A stretch of DNA of 64,000 bases from Amphibalanus amphitrite (lineage: Eukaryota > Arthropoda > Thecostraca > Balanomorpha > Balanidae): the NCBI RefSeq assembly GCF_019059575.1, contig NW_024881561.1:310001-374000 (forward strand), read 5' to 3'. How positions within the stretch are numbered: the first letter of the stretch is position 1; every line of letters starts with the position of its first letter. Shown in pieces: positions 34,086 through 46,813 of the stretch. Under the pieces are notes generated by a model, which was not told the DNA's origin, made no database searches, and was given only the letters and a program-made list of their open reading frames with translations. The position numbers were made by a program, and so were the translations under genes.

Positions 34086-37000
34086 ATCAATAATGGATGA
34101 AACAGTTTCCAAATTTGACAGCGGGCTGTGGAATGAAAAATGCTGCTATATCTTTAACTTTTATCTGTATCTATCTCTTGACCTGAGCTCAGACCCGCCC
34201 GATCGCTAGCTGAAAGGTTCCTGACAATTGGGCGTACATACGGGAAGGTATCTGAAATGAATGGCTTCTGTCGCCCGCACGTGATGTCCCAATTGACAAG
34301 AGAAATGCAATGCGCACCACGATATTATGTCATCATTTTATACGGCAGAGCTCGTTCTGAACAAGTTTATTACGCATCAAGTGTGCAACGCTCAGTCATT
34401 TTGATGAGCCACAAGACAATACAAAGAGGACGCAAGAACAGTGAAACACGCAGCTGTGAGCAATTAACGTGAGTCCCGACCCGACAACCAACGCCCGCCA
34501 GTGAGTGTCTTTGCACCCATCGACATTCATTGGCCATTAAAATGCTGCAAGTCCAACTCCCCTTTACCTACCCATCAATGTCATTTCCACACTTATTCAT
34601 GCATTACTTACCCACACAGTAAAACATCACCATTACGAGCCCATTGAAACACCTGTCCGCTGATATTTACTTGCGCCATTACGAGCTGCATTGTCCAATA
34701 CCTTCTCGGGTCAAACCATTGTCGTCCCGTGGCACGCAACTGGCGGGCTCCCCTACCGCCGCTGGCGGGGCTCGCTCGCTCTACATGGGAACATCGTCCG
34801 TGTGCCGAAACTGGGCGAGAACAGACCCTGGGAGCGAGAACGGCACGCGTGACCAGCGTTCCCGGCCGGGGGCGGAGCCGTGGCGGCGGGTTCGGTGGCG
34901 CTGTGTCGGTACAGCCGTCTCCGGCCGTCTGTGGTGGCCGCGGTGCCGACAGACGTCCGACGCAGCTCCGTCCAGGTGACCTATAGCTCCGGGCCAGGGA
35001 AGTCGGGCGGCGGCGGTCAGTCCCAGTCCGGCGCTGACGCTCCGCTCCCATCCTCGCGGCTGGAGGGCAGCGGGGGCGGCGGCGGTCAGCGGAGAGGGGG
35101 GGGGGGGGGGCGGGGGCGGTCAGCGGGGGGGGGACACCCTTTGTCGCAAGAACACCACCCATAGAGACAGCAGCCAGCCCCAGTTCGAACCCCCCATGCA
35201 GCGAGTAGTTGCGAAATGCGGCGTGAATCTTGCGGCGCGGCGAGTTGTGATGTTCAGATCCAGTTCAGGGCCGGGACGGCTGGTCGGACCGTCCCAGGGG
35301 CGTGGTGAGATGATGGGCGCAAACGGCCCTCTGCACGGCTACCGATCAGCAGGCAGATACACCCGATCACAGCAGATCGGCCCGACCTCTGCACGGCCGG
35401 CGGCGGCTACCGACCAGCAGGAAGATACGCACGAGCACAGCAAATCAGTCCGGCTGCGGACGGTAACGGGCTGTGTAAATATCAGACGGTCGGTGTGGCG
35501 TAATCTCCGTGCCGATTGTTAACTGATGGAGTACGTAGACGGATAAGACGATTAGCACCTCATGACTTGCCGCTGGCTACTGATTAGTGATCGGCGAATG
35601 CAGACTGTAAGGTCGAGTGATTCAAGCCAGCTGTTAAACGTCTGAAGAAGTTTAACGAATTTCACCGTTAGGTGTTATAAGACAAGTGCTGAATTATTTC
35701 TGTGATTGATTGATCTATGAATTTAGTCCAGTTCGCTGCTAAGCAGGCTCGTTGCGCATCATCAGAGACCATCCACCCGATCACTTTGCCCACGCGCTTT
35801 TTCAGCGGCGTTAGCTTATAGGTCGCAAAAATTGACGGCACGGTCCCATTGGACTCTTCATCACTAAAGCCGCCCGGGCCTCAAATCACTTTTAGTTTCA
35901 ACCGTATAGAACCACTTAGAATCTAGGTTTGCTTTCAATAACAGACAATGCGGCATGCATTGGCTGGTTATGGTTTAGAAGAGTCAGAGATTTTGGTTTT
36001 CTCACATTGTTTTTGTATTGCCATTGTCTGTGGTTATGGTTTCCTACATCCATCATTGACAAGTTTGCAGGAATTTGTGTGTCTAACTGAAGGGTGATTC
36101 ATGCTTATTTTATGGTCTGCGATGATTGAGATTTTAGTCAGCTAGTTGACCAGCCAGTACAAACACAGTAACAAACAAAAGTAAAGTTGACTAACTCACC
36201 TTTAACTCCAACCAAAACGTCGAAGTGCCATTATTCACATCCTTTTAATTCCATATCTGGGTCTAGGTGCGGTAGGTAGAGGTAGAATAAAGGATATTAT
36301 GTACATTACCATCTTCCTTGAGCATCTCAGCAAAGGGCATTCAGCTAAAACATTGTTTATGTTCTCATTAATTAAGAAAGGAAAACGGCGGAGTGTATAA
36401 CGTTTTTTTTTCTTCTGGGACAAGTATAGGTAACTGGGCAGAGTGGCCGCCCACGACATAACCGTGTGGAAACTGTCACAGCACCGAGTGCGAAACTCCT
36501 CAACAGACACGTGTGAATCATTACACGCGGAAAGTGCCGGTGGGGTAATAACTGTTGCAGTCGCGCTTGCACGCCGGGCATTGCGTGCGAATATTGCTTG
36601 TGTTTACATGTGAAGTAAATGTCTGATGCCCGCGCGAAGTCGCTGCATCACGGTCACACGGGTCGTCAGCGCCCGGGATTTCAGCTCCTCGGCTTGTCAG
36701 TCATCCTGCGCAAAACGGCTATGATATGCCAGAGATTGACGGACGCCCATAGCACCCTTCTAGTGGCAAGGGAGCGTAATGTCCCCTAAATGCCCATTTT
36801 GGTCAGCATTCCAATCAACTGAGAGATTGTGAGGGATTGGACATCCATTCGACAATTGCTTTTCCAAACCATGTAATGTAAGAAACACAGGTGATTCATG
36901 TGCGCGCCTGAGGATCCTACTTTGAGCCGTTTCTTATATTTAGGCCGGAGCATGGTGTCAGACAGTGGTGGCCTGCGAACTGTTCCTATTTGACCGATTC

Positions 37001-37090
37001 CCAGGGAGCGCTGCTGTGCGGCTCTATATTTTATGACCGCTACCGCTCCCACGGCAGCCGTACTACCTCAATCCACTCCTCAGGGTGAGG
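34086..37090. other. Intergenic stretch, no gene supported
   Basis: GC-rich at 34720-35450, including long G-runs, then AT-rich. No family recognised in overlapping frames on both strands. Confidence 0.5.
35046..35142 (+). repeat. G-run cluster
   Basis: Several G-runs of 4-14 occur with short spacers (GGAGGGCAGCGGGGGCGGCGG onward), a pattern able to form G-quadruplexes. Confidence 0.75.
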
Positions 37091-37096
37091 GCACAC

Positions 37097-37460
37097 GACA
37101 GGCAGGCGAGCAGAGGGCGCCACGGCTGGGGGCGCCCTCTAAGCACCTCGTGCTGACACAATGCGCCACGGGGTGGACCAGAGGGCGCCACGAGGAACGC
37201 TCTCTCAACGTATCGGCTATCGCAGCCCCTACAGGGTGGACCAGAGGGCGCCACAGCTGGGGGCGCCCTCTGAGCACCTCGTGCTCTCACATCCTACTAC
37301 ATACAGGGTGGACTAGAGGGCGCCACAGTCAGGGCACTCACTGTCACTAGCTGAGCCACACTGCAAAGCCGGCAGGCAGAGCTCCACAGGTTGACACATC
37401 CTCTCAGACAGTCACGGAGCCCACACAGGACGCAGGTCAGAGGGCGCCACAGTCAGGGGC
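37097..37460. repeat. Tandem/dispersed repeat of AGAGGGCGCCAC units
   Basis: CAGAGGGCGCCAC recurs at about 37109, 37179, 37240, 37313 and 37439, several times preceded by GGGTGGAC. It is paired with GGGGCGCCCTCTnAGCACCT, so units are internally inverted. Confidence 0.85.
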
Positions 37461-37904
37461 GATCTCCCAGCACCTGATCCTGCAGCAAGCACGCGCGGAG
37501 GGGCTCCATCCACGGCGCCCAGGGAGCGCCACAGGAGCTGCCAGCAGACCGGGCGCCACCTGCACCATCACACCGCTCAGACGGCTGCGGCTGCGCTCAG
37601 CAACAGTTCAGCTGTGGCAGACCTCGGCGACATCTTCTGAGGGGAGCTGCTGATTTCAAACCCAATTACCTGAGAAAATGACGTTGCCGGTGCCAGTGCT
37701 GGCACACATGGAGGCAGGTAAAGGTAGGCGCCAGGCGAGGCGCAGAGCCGACTGGGTGCAGACTGCATTCGACACCTTGGCTTCAACTATTATACACCAA
37801 AGCGCAGCTCCCCACCAGGGCCTTTGACTGACGTTCTACAAGTGCGTCAGAGGACGCCACTGAGGCTTCGCTCGTACCTTATGTTGTGCAGACTGCAGAC
37901 TTCA

Positions 37905-38320
37905 TTCGCAAGATGGCTTACTCGAGGGCAGCGCTTTTCGAGGAGCGCTGTGGCCCGAAGGTTTGAACTTTGAATTGTGAAAAACGCCCGCCCACCGCAA
38001 AACGCAAACACCGCAAAACGCGCAAAACGCACGCCCGAAACGCCAACGCAAAGGTCGCAAAAAATAAACAAACGCCCGCCCGCCGCAAACCGCAAATAAA
38101 AAAAAACGCAAAAACACCGCAAAACAATAAAACCGCCCGCATCGCCCGCCCGCTAACGCTAACCGAAAACGCCTAAAAATCGCCCGCCCGCCGCAAAAAA
38201 AAAAAAAAAACACCGCAAAAAACGAAAAAGCGGCCGCCAACCGCAAACAAATTTAACACCGCAAACGACGCAAAAAAAGAAAACCGCCCGCATCGAACGC
38301 CCGTTCGCAAGATGGCTTAC
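37905..38320. repeat. A/C-only low-complexity insert between 17-bp direct repeats
   Basis: TTCGCAAGATGGCTTAC occurs at 37905-37921 and 38304-38320. Between them lies a short hairpin-containing leader (CAGCGCTTTTCGAGGAGCGCTG), then about 310 bp almost lacking G-free exceptions and T: runs of CGCCCGCCCGCCGCAAAA. A 17-bp duplication is the size produced by LINE-type insertion, but no retroelement sequence is visible. Confidence 0.75.
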
Positions 38321-38687
38321 GATAGACGTTTGCCTGTGCCATCAAATTGCCGTTATCATAACGTACCAATTACCGACCATACCTACAATCTGCAAAACTG
38401 TAAAAAGAAAAAAAAGATATTTAGGTCTAACAGTGCCAAAAATAAATGTAGAAAGAAGTGACGTTGCACGAGTACGCCCACGGTCTAAGCCATCTTTTTA
38501 TGGGTGGACGGACACTATGTCGTACGACTCAACGAATTCGATTTAGACGAAGGTCTGCGACCGAAATATCATCAATTCACCAATAAATAATCATTTTCAT
38601 TCATTTCGTCATTTTCCGAGGAGAAGGTCATATATTCTAATGATATTTCCTACTTTTATCATGCTCCTCGCGGCAGCTCGATTTTAT

Positions 38688-39872
38688 TAGGGAAGAGTGG
38701 GGTAAGATGCCCAGGGTGGGAAAGACGCCCCACCCCCTCTAGCGGCGAAACAAAGAATCGGACCTGGAAATTAATGTTCTTAGCATAAAGCGGAAACCTG
38801 ACTTGTTAACTGCACAAAAAATTGCGACGCTCATTTGGGCAACGGCTGGCTGATGACTGCATGTTTTTTATTTGCTGCTTTCAAAAAATATTTTGGTGTC
38901 AAAACATTGTAAATATCAAAGAAGGTAAATAATTTTTGCGTCCCTTGCTATAGTCGTGATACATTACCATGCGTGTACTGTGTCCCAAACAGTTTGTTTC
39001 AGGGTGTAGTTTTATGGCTAACAAATTGTACTGATTTAATGTTACTTCGGTACCTTGGGGTAAGATGCCCCCAGGCCCCCTGTCCTGATGGGGAAAGAAG
39101 CCCCCTAAATCCGTAGGCTGTCCTTCAAACAGCCCGTCAAATCATTTATTACATACTTGTGATGTAGACAAAAGCCGATCTGGGACTACTGAGAGTCCAG
39201 TACGGTCGGGTGCTCCCCATGCCGGTCTCTCGGCCCACATAGCGACTTTTTGGGCGGCATCTGACTCTGAGAGCCCTCACGACGGCCTCTGTGGGCCCCA
39301 TTATTGGCTCCAGGGCCCCTCACGACATCCTTTGAGGGCTCCCACGTTGGCCCCACGGGCCGCGCTGGCATCGGAGGTCCCCACGATGGGCTCGAGGGCC
39401 CTCAAGCATCATGAAGACCTATAAGAGCCCCACAGTGGTCTCCGAACGCCACCACGGAGGCTTGTTTGGCCGCGCTGGACTATGATGGCCCTAACGATGA
39501 CCTCTGAAGCCCCTTACGACTACTTTTGCGGGCCCTTATGATGACGTTTGGTGTCTACTGCAGGCTCGAAGGGACTACTAATTCGTTCATGCGATTCACG
39601 TGCCCATTTATGTCACTTATAGTGCAGGGGGCATCTTTCCCAACGTCAGGGGGCGTCTTTCCCACCCTGTGGGGTAAGATGCCCCCTTTCACTTCTTCAG
39701 GAAAATGCTTAATAGCAAAAAAGTTATAATATTTCAGGCACGAAAGTGTAATATTTTTGGAGAAAAATGATGTCGGCTTCCGTTGAAACTCCAAGTTTTT
39801 GCTTTCCCATCGTCATTTTCGAATAATATATGACATAGCGAAACCCTGGGTATCTTTCCCCACTCTCCCCTA
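38688..39872. mobile_element. TA-flanked element 'M2' with GGGGTAAGATGCCC phrase repeats
   Basis: The element is 38690-39870 between TA dinucleotides. GGGAAGAGTGGGGTAAGATG opens it; the complement of the right end is GGGGAGAGTGGGGAAAGATA, with both continuing CCCAGGGT. GGGGTAAGATGCCCCC and GGGAAAGACGCCCC variants recur inside (38725, 39057, 39090, 39637, 39670). A minisatellite occupies 39222-39560. No transposase frame. Confidence 0.85.
39222..39560. repeat. Degenerate minisatellite, about 30-50-bp unit
   Basis: GAGGGCCCTCACGACGGCCTCTG-like units recur about nine times with variation (GAGAGCCCTCACGACGG, GGGCCCCTCACGACATC, GAGGGCCCTCAAGCATC). Confidence 0.75.
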
Positions 39873-39929
39873 CTTTAAGTTCACTTAACTTTTAAGAATA
39901 TTTTGACTTCACTTTAATAGCTAACAAAG

Positions 39930-40245
39930 TATATCATTCGATGCGCACGAACGTCCTGAGTTCATTAGTGCTTTTATTTTTGCTCTATCTTTACTAGGTT
40001 AAAAGTTATAAGCGAAAAATGACATGTTTTAGCGATTTTTTTTTGCACTTTTACCCCTCCCTAAAAAGCCTATATATTGACTAAGAGTCACCAAATTTTC
40101 ACGGGGGCGAGATCTCCTATGGGCCCACCTATCATGTAAATTTGACGTTTTTAAGCGCCATAGGAACCAATCGCCAGGGGGGTCGTACCAACCCTCCCCC
40201 TCGCCGTCCGTGTTAAGGAAAAGGCCCTCGCCTGGCGAGGGCTAA
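39930..40245 (+). mobile_element. E-family fragment, copy 7 (5'-truncated)
   Basis: ATCATTCGATGCGCACGA through AAAAGTTATAAGCGAAAAATGAC aligns with copy 4 at 43076-43160. The 3' end has GGGGGGTCGTACCAACCCTCCCCC, an inner block, a spacer, and GCCTGGCGAGGG followed by CTAA (40242-40245), the full 3' architecture of the family. The 5' part is missing. Confidence 0.75.
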
Positions 40246-40471
40246 TAAATCTGATGAGGCAGCGCTCAGATCCTCAGCTCATAACTGTATCAATCATCAT
40301 GAACGATTGGACAATGACAAAGACATGTCTTTAAGAAGGTTCCGACGTCATCACGTCATATTTCAATGGTCACAAACGTGGATACTTTACTTGGTATTGA
40401 GAGAGCTAGCACGCGAGCCGCCTAATCCTGATAATTTGATGAGACAGTAGATATTTTTGTGAGAAGAGTTT

Positions 40472-41384
40472 TTAACCCTCGCCCGCACATGGGGGGGGGG
40501 GGGTGGTTGCCACCCCCCCAGGCAGTCTTTCTGCTCTGCACTCAACATTTTTAGAGCTAGAAGGCTGATTTTTCGTATAGCTGCTCGTCTATCCTTCCTT
40601 GATGTCCACTGAAAATTTCAAGTTTCTGTGATTTTTGGTTTCGGAGATATGACCTTGTTTTTCAGGTCATGTCATGACCCAAATGGCCAATTCTCAACAT
40701 CTTGCGTTTGCCATGGGCCTTGTGAGCTTTTGACACTCTGATTTCGGCCTTTTTTGCCAGTCTTACCTCCCACCTATCATGGAACATGTTGTTCGACGAC
40801 GTACAGGGGTCAAGGTCAGGGTCAAGGTCAACCTAGGTCATCTAAGTTAATTGCGTTTTAGGCAAGCGGAATTTACTTTTTGTGAAGTTTTTTGACTGCA
40901 TTTTTGGTAAAAGCTTCTCAGATCATGATTTCATGTGATATGGACCCAAAAACAATCGGTGCACACATCAGTATACACATAGACACACACAGACATACAA
41001 ACACATATAATTGACCTTGACCTAACTTGACCTGAAATGACCTCAGCAGCAAAATTCTGGTCGGATAGTGTGACAAAGAGGTTCTAGCTGGCTTGGCACT
41101 AGAAAACAGCATCGTCATCGGTATTTGATAAGCAGCGCACTTGATATCCAACGGTGACCCAAAACAGCAACATGTTTTAGTTTGACCTGACCTGGAAGGT
41201 CAATGACTGACCTGAGAAGGTAAAACTGGGTATCATTGGATTCGTCTCTTCCCAAAGAATCTTTTTGGTCTTTACTGCTAAGCTCTATCTCCAACAGGAA
41301 CGAAATGGCGCGGGGGGGGGGGTGGCAACCACCCCCCCATGTGCGTTCTAGGATGGGAAAATGGCATGTGCGGGCGAGGGCTAA
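40472..41384 (+). mobile_element. E-family element, copy 3
   Basis: Flanks are TTAA (40472-40475) and CTAA (41381-41384). The 5' end CCCTCGCCCGCACATG is an exact inverted match to the last 16 bases. TGGTTGCCA within the 5' G/C-runs has the exact complement TGGCAACCA at the 3' end. The inner 3' word block is a perfect second copy. It lacks the standard GC hairpin, carrying a different stem at that place, and it has AGGTCA-word clusters at 40803-40840 and 41015-41045. Confidence 0.87.
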
Positions 41385-42392
41385 ATTGGATTCAGTTCAG
41401 ACCACTCTACGAGAGCTGACAGCGGTGGTAAAAGAGAAAACCTCAGCGGCACCACAATAGAGCAGGGGAACCTTGTGGTTTGACCCCTGGCGGAGAACAG
41501 CTGCCCCATCAACGGACGGTCACGAAAGACGGGCATTTTACGATGCCACTATGTATATTAAAAAGGCGGCGGAAGAAGAAGATAGTCACAGTGTATTTAA
41601 CGTTGTTCAAATGATATCTAATATATTTATTTTCGTCATTTTGTGGTGAGTCAATGCCTGGTATTAAAAAGTGTGAATGTAGGTACCCCTACCCACATTC
41701 CGAAAATTGAAAAAATTATCAACTGCCAAATGCATTCATCGCATAAATGCCATGGTAACTACGGGAAGGCATATTGAGTCAAATGCACTTCAAAATCACC
41801 TAGATGATTACATTCACATTTATCACTACCCACAACGCCAGTATGTTTTAGGGCCTCGGCCGGTGCCAATGAATGCATGCTGACATGTGAATTAGGTACC
41901 TAAGCACGAATCTGTTTTGCTCGTATGCTCGTATCGCTCGGCGCTCGCACTCAGCTCGTGGGTAGGAAGTCCACAGCAGAAGTAATGTGGGGTTCAGGGG
42001 TTTCAGTCATGGGTATGCCCGGCTTCTGAAGCTTAGGAACGATTAGCCCTTGGATTAGCCAGACTACAATGAAGCTGCGAATGTAGCTTACATGTATCGT
42101 CGCCATTGCAGCTATAATTTTGTCTATTGGCGCCTTCTTTTCGATCAATCCGCATGGAAAAATCGCCAGTTAAAGCTATTTCCGTTGAGTAAAGGAAAGG
42201 ACAAACTTTGATAGGAATTTCTAGTATAACTTCTAGAAAACCTACCATATGCAAGCTGGTTTAGCAGCCGGAATTCAGTTCTAACTAGAATATGGTAGCA
42301 CTTATTGTAGGCGCGCCCGTAACATCTCTAAAATTTCTTCAAAAAACAACTAGCAAGAGGTCGACAGGCAGGTAAATATATTTCAGTAGCTA
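41385..42392. other. Intergenic stretch, no gene supported
   Basis: AT-rich between E copies 3 and 4. No terminus or gene recognised. Confidence 0.5.
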
Positions 42393-43389
42393 TTAACAAG
42401 CGCACCGACGGGGGCGGATATCCGCCCCCCTGAGGTTTTTCGCGGATAGCGGGAAAACCGCGGCGCGTAGCGCCGCGAAATTTAGTACGACTATTCTCTC
42501 ATCAATTTTACACATGGTGTGCAAGTTTGAACCTCCTAACTTTGAAGGTCAGGTCACCAGGTCACTTTGAATGACCCAACCTCAAGTCACTTTTTTGCAA
42601 CTTTGTCACCATGCCAGAGCTACAGTAGATGTCGGAGGCCTTTGAAAGTCGCAGGATCTTATTAGGTCATTAGTAGCTACAATTTGTATATCTCGGAATT
42701 TTGATGTCGGTGACCTAAGGTCAGGTCAATTTCGCGACCTCCCCATTATAAGTCAATGGGGGAAAAATCAACTCCCTGTTTTTACCACTAAAACGGGTCG
42801 GAATGGCCCCATATACCATACATGACTTCATATACGATCAACCTTCACTACATTGAGGTCTGTTTTGCTGTTGGGCAGCTGTAAGGTCATGTGACGTCAT
42901 CAAAGGTCACCAGCGGTTTTTTGCCGATAACTCCGTACAGGAACAAGATACAGCCGCGCGGATGGTCTCATTGTGTTCAGCTCGTCAAGACGCATCGAAT
43001 GATATGCATGATGACCTCGAGGTCACGTGACCTGAGGTCAACCTTTGACCTTGACTTTTTGAGGTCAACATATATATCATTCGATGCGGATTGACGAGAG
43101 GATCACGATGCTGCCCTTAGTTTGTTCCTATCTTGACTAATTCGAAAGTTATTCGAGAAAAACTCTCCATATCTAGCGCCGCCATTTTGACTTTTTCGAC
43201 CCCTGTGACGTCATCTTTGACCTGACCTGAAAATGACCTTTGTAAAAATTGTAGACCATGTCCGTGCGTATCCGATGCCGTTTACCGCTTGTCGCTATCT
43301 TGCTTCGTTCTCGAGATCTTAGGGGGGGGCGGTCATCCCCCCCCCGTCGGTGCGAAGTTGGCGCAGACCCCCGTCGGTGCGCGGGTTAA
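42393..43389 (+). mobile_element. E-family element, copy 4
   Basis: TTAA flanks both ends (42393-42396, 43386-43389). The 5' word GCGCACCGACGGGGG is repeated as complement twice at the 3' end: the inner copy is exact, the outer differs only at the terminal CAA/CCC. CGGATATCCG inside the 5' runs faces GCGGTCATCCCC. A variant hairpin (CGCGGCGC-GTA-GCGCCGCG) at 42459-42477 keeps full pairing despite base changes from copies 1, 2 and 5. The body aligns with copy 2. Confidence 0.87.
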
Positions 43390-43445
43390 TTGTTGTTAGC
43401 ATAAATAGTTAAGCCATCATACTTCAGTCCCGATAAAACACGCGG

Positions 43446-43510
43446 CGCTTCCGGGATGCGAACCCACGACCTACGGATCCGATCCGAGACTACCGACAGC
43501 GCTTATAATG
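43446..43510 (-). repeat. tRNA-like sequence (SINE head or tRNA pseudogene)
   Basis: On the minus strand GGTTCGCATCC (43454-43464) matches a polymerase III B box, preceded by TCGGATCCGTAGGTCGTG and an A-box-like AGCGCTGTCGGTAG. The arms do not form a good cloverleaf, so I do not call a functional tRNA. No SINE tail was found. Confidence 0.5.
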
Positions 43511-46500
43511 GGGACCGGGCGCCGCCGCCCGTAGAGACGAAGCGCGGCTGCTGGTTTTCCGGATCTGCAGATAAATCTTGACCCTATACGCGGTAGAAGA
43601 TCGGCCGAGTTTCGTGATAAATGGTAGATAAATTTTCGAAAGACAAAGACAATTCTTCGGTCTATCATCTGAGACCAAGAACCGTAAATGTCTTCAAATG
43701 TTTATCGAGATATGGCTCACCGAAAACAGGCCATTCAACACGTAAACCCTAAGGCTAGTAGGAAATATACGCTGCGGAGCAGCATTGCCGCCAACGAAGT
43801 CCGGTGGGGCTTCATCTTCAGGTACACGTGTTAGCTATGTTTCGTCTGGTTTCGTCCCCCATTCAGATGCAGGGATGGAGCGACAAAGGGAGAGTAGCGG
43901 AGGGGCCACCTGGAGAGGAGGGGAGGAGGACGGGAGCGGCAGGTGCCCACCGGCCGATTGGGGCGGGAGGAGGGGCTCTGACGTCACAGAGATACGGAGG
44001 GGGACAGATAGAGAGGAGGGAGGGAGGGAGGGAACGTTGTTGATTTGGTACACCAACATTCTTTGGATCGTGTTCCCCTGCAGAACTGCTCTGAAAATGG
44101 TTGTGGTAGAAGTGGGGAGTTTCGCTAACAAGCAGCACGAATCTGGGAGTGGTTTCGGAATATTCCGCCGGCGTGGGAGTGCAGGAGTTGCAATATGTCT
44201 TAGTCGCTGTCCCTTACTGACTGGGCGGGCGGATGTGAATGGTACATACCGCCGCCGCTGTTCGTAACGCTCCCCGCCCCAGGGCGATGTTTCGGGCGGG
44301 CCGCGGACGCCCCACCGACGCTGCGCTACTGCTGTCATTCTCCCGCAGCCGATATTTCGGCCCGTGTCTGGTTCGCATGCATCTGAAGGTCTCGGCTTTG
44401 TTATGCGGAATAACTTACAGCTTGTCAACGATATCGTTACAACACGCGTTTCGCCTACCTACAGCATCTATTCGTGACTGATTTCGTGTTCAAGACCGGC
44501 TGTTGCATTTGATGCCTTGGTCCTTGTTGGTAGGTGCGTTAATTGATAAAACCCTGCTAGAATATCGGCATTGAAGCGTAAACTCGTGACTAATCAGATA
44601 TAAGTCAGCCACCAATCACCGAGCATCACAACGCACACGCCCTCTGAACATGACGAGCCTGTGCTGACCTGATGGTCTGATATCGTCCAACCAGTGCAGT
44701 GTGTACTGTGTAGTGTGTGTACTGTGTGTACACAGTCCAGTGGTATGGTGTGACATCACACAGGTGATGACACGCTCCCAGCCGCCGATCGGGTGACTCA
44801 GCGAGGCGGGGCGGGGCGCGCGCCCGTTCCGCCTCAGGTAGCGGCCCGGGGCTCCCCGTCGCCGCGACCTTGCGTGCTAACGGGCCACGCGTGTCGGCCC
44901 CGTAGTACGCCACTGCTTACTACGTGTCGGAAGGCGCCGGCTCCGATCGAGGGCTGGCGTGGGACCGATCGGCAAGGGCGCACAGACGCCGGTGCTTGGA
45001 TAGGTCCGCTGTTGAAAGTGTTTTTGTCAATTGGCTTAGCTCCAGTTGTTAGTTATCGTTCTTCGGAAAGGAAGAAAATTGCTTACTTTTATGTTCGTGT
45101 AGTTTCAAATAAGCTTGAAATGAATACTCTAGACGTAATAAATAGGATGGCAAAGGATGTCGCTGCAGGAAATAACGAAAATAATACGAGTCATTCTGAT
45201 GAAAAAGTTTACGGAATCTGGCGTGTGTGGCTGACCTTGCTCGGACGAGTCCAAGGGGCCAATTTCGGTGTAATGACGACCGGCATCTCGGCTGACCAGC
45301 AGCTGTTGTTGATCTACCGCGCCATCCAGCTGTACAGCAGCCCAATCAGCCGTCAGCGATATGTGTGTTTGTGAGCGGCCAGTCTGTTCTGCCGCCCGCC
45401 CTGGGAGGTCACGCCGCTCGTAATGCTACTCAGAGGCGGTCCGGCATTGGAGGGGTCAATTTCGAAAATCTGAGGGCCGCACGTAACGAAAATGGAGCAC
45501 TAAATACCGCAGCGAGACCGCGCAAACGTTATGTTATTGCAGATTAGTGCTGTATAAAGCTTCTGCTAGCTCCATTAACGATCATAGCGGGCAGCTATGC
45601 GGTCAAACGGTGCATGCTTTGTTAGAGGGAGGCGGGCACAGTTGTGACTCCCAGGCAGATGTGTGGTTATAACGACAAGCGGCACAATCAAGGCAAGCGT
45701 GGATAAACGACACACTTAACTGCTCAAATACAGATAAGAAACAATGTTTACTGAACAGTTCACCTGCTGCATCTGTTCACCTGCATGTAGAAAAACAAGG
45801 GTAGGAAACAGGAATTAATATCGGCACCCACGCACCAGCTCGGGATTTGGTTTTCAGGCGCACTGGGCACTCGCCCATCTCTATCCCCGAAACCCAAGAG
45901 CGGGCACTTCGGAGACCGAAGACGCACCCTCTAATGACCGCAGTCACCCCAGTGGTCGAAGTGTCGTTTTCCGGTAACGTCAGTGACCCCAGCAGCGTCC
46001 CCGGTGACCTCCGAGGTGACAGTAGCTGGGCCGCGCCCCTCTGATTGGCCCATCGCTCAGCACGCGGCGCAGTGCACACCTGACGGCCACTCCGCGGCGC
46101 CCCTGTCGCCCCGGCGGGCGGCGGGCGGGCGCTGGGCGGCGCCGGCGCTCTGTCATTAGACGCCGGGGCGCGCGACACGCGCACTACAGAGGGCCCGCCT
46201 CACCCCTGACCGGGCCATTACCGGCTGAGACGGCCGGCATTAGCGGCGAATGAGACGGCCGGCCGCCCGGCGGTTTTAGCGGCGGTCACAGACCCCGCGA
46301 CCACCGGGGATGTGGTGACAAGTGGTGGTGGTGTCACCGCCGAGCAACTGCCAACTGGTGCCCTTGGTCGGACACGTGCGACACGAGGGGTCATCAGAGG
46401 TCGTCATAAGACACCGCTCCCCACTCTTGTTCCAGGCACTGGCGCCACAAATCAAGTCCTGTAAACTCGCAAATCTAGAGCCAAGCAGCGAAGTTTGGCA

Positions 46501-46813
46501 GTATCGATCGTATACATCGATCGACTGTATGTATAAGAAACAGATAGGGGAGCTTGTAATGCACATCGCACGTCACTGGCACGTCCGTCTAGGTGCAGAT
46601 ATTTTTCGTTCGACACTAACTGGCTTTTAACGATGAAATGCAATCATACACGCTCCTTATACCACAAGCGCTTGGCACGCTGCAGGTTATAACCAATGAG
46701 CAACATTGTTTTTAGCATAAATCCGAACGGTTTTTCGAATGTATCTGGAATGTGTTTCTAACTAAATAGTTCTATAGAATTTCAAACGGTTGCCAGATGA
46801 ACATTAGAATGAC
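43511..46813. other. Intergenic stretch, no gene supported
   Basis: GC-rich at 43780-44350, 44770-44980 and 45840-46280, otherwise AT-rich. Open frames on both strands resemble no family. A (GAGG)n-like patch lies at about 44009-44032. Confidence 0.5.
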
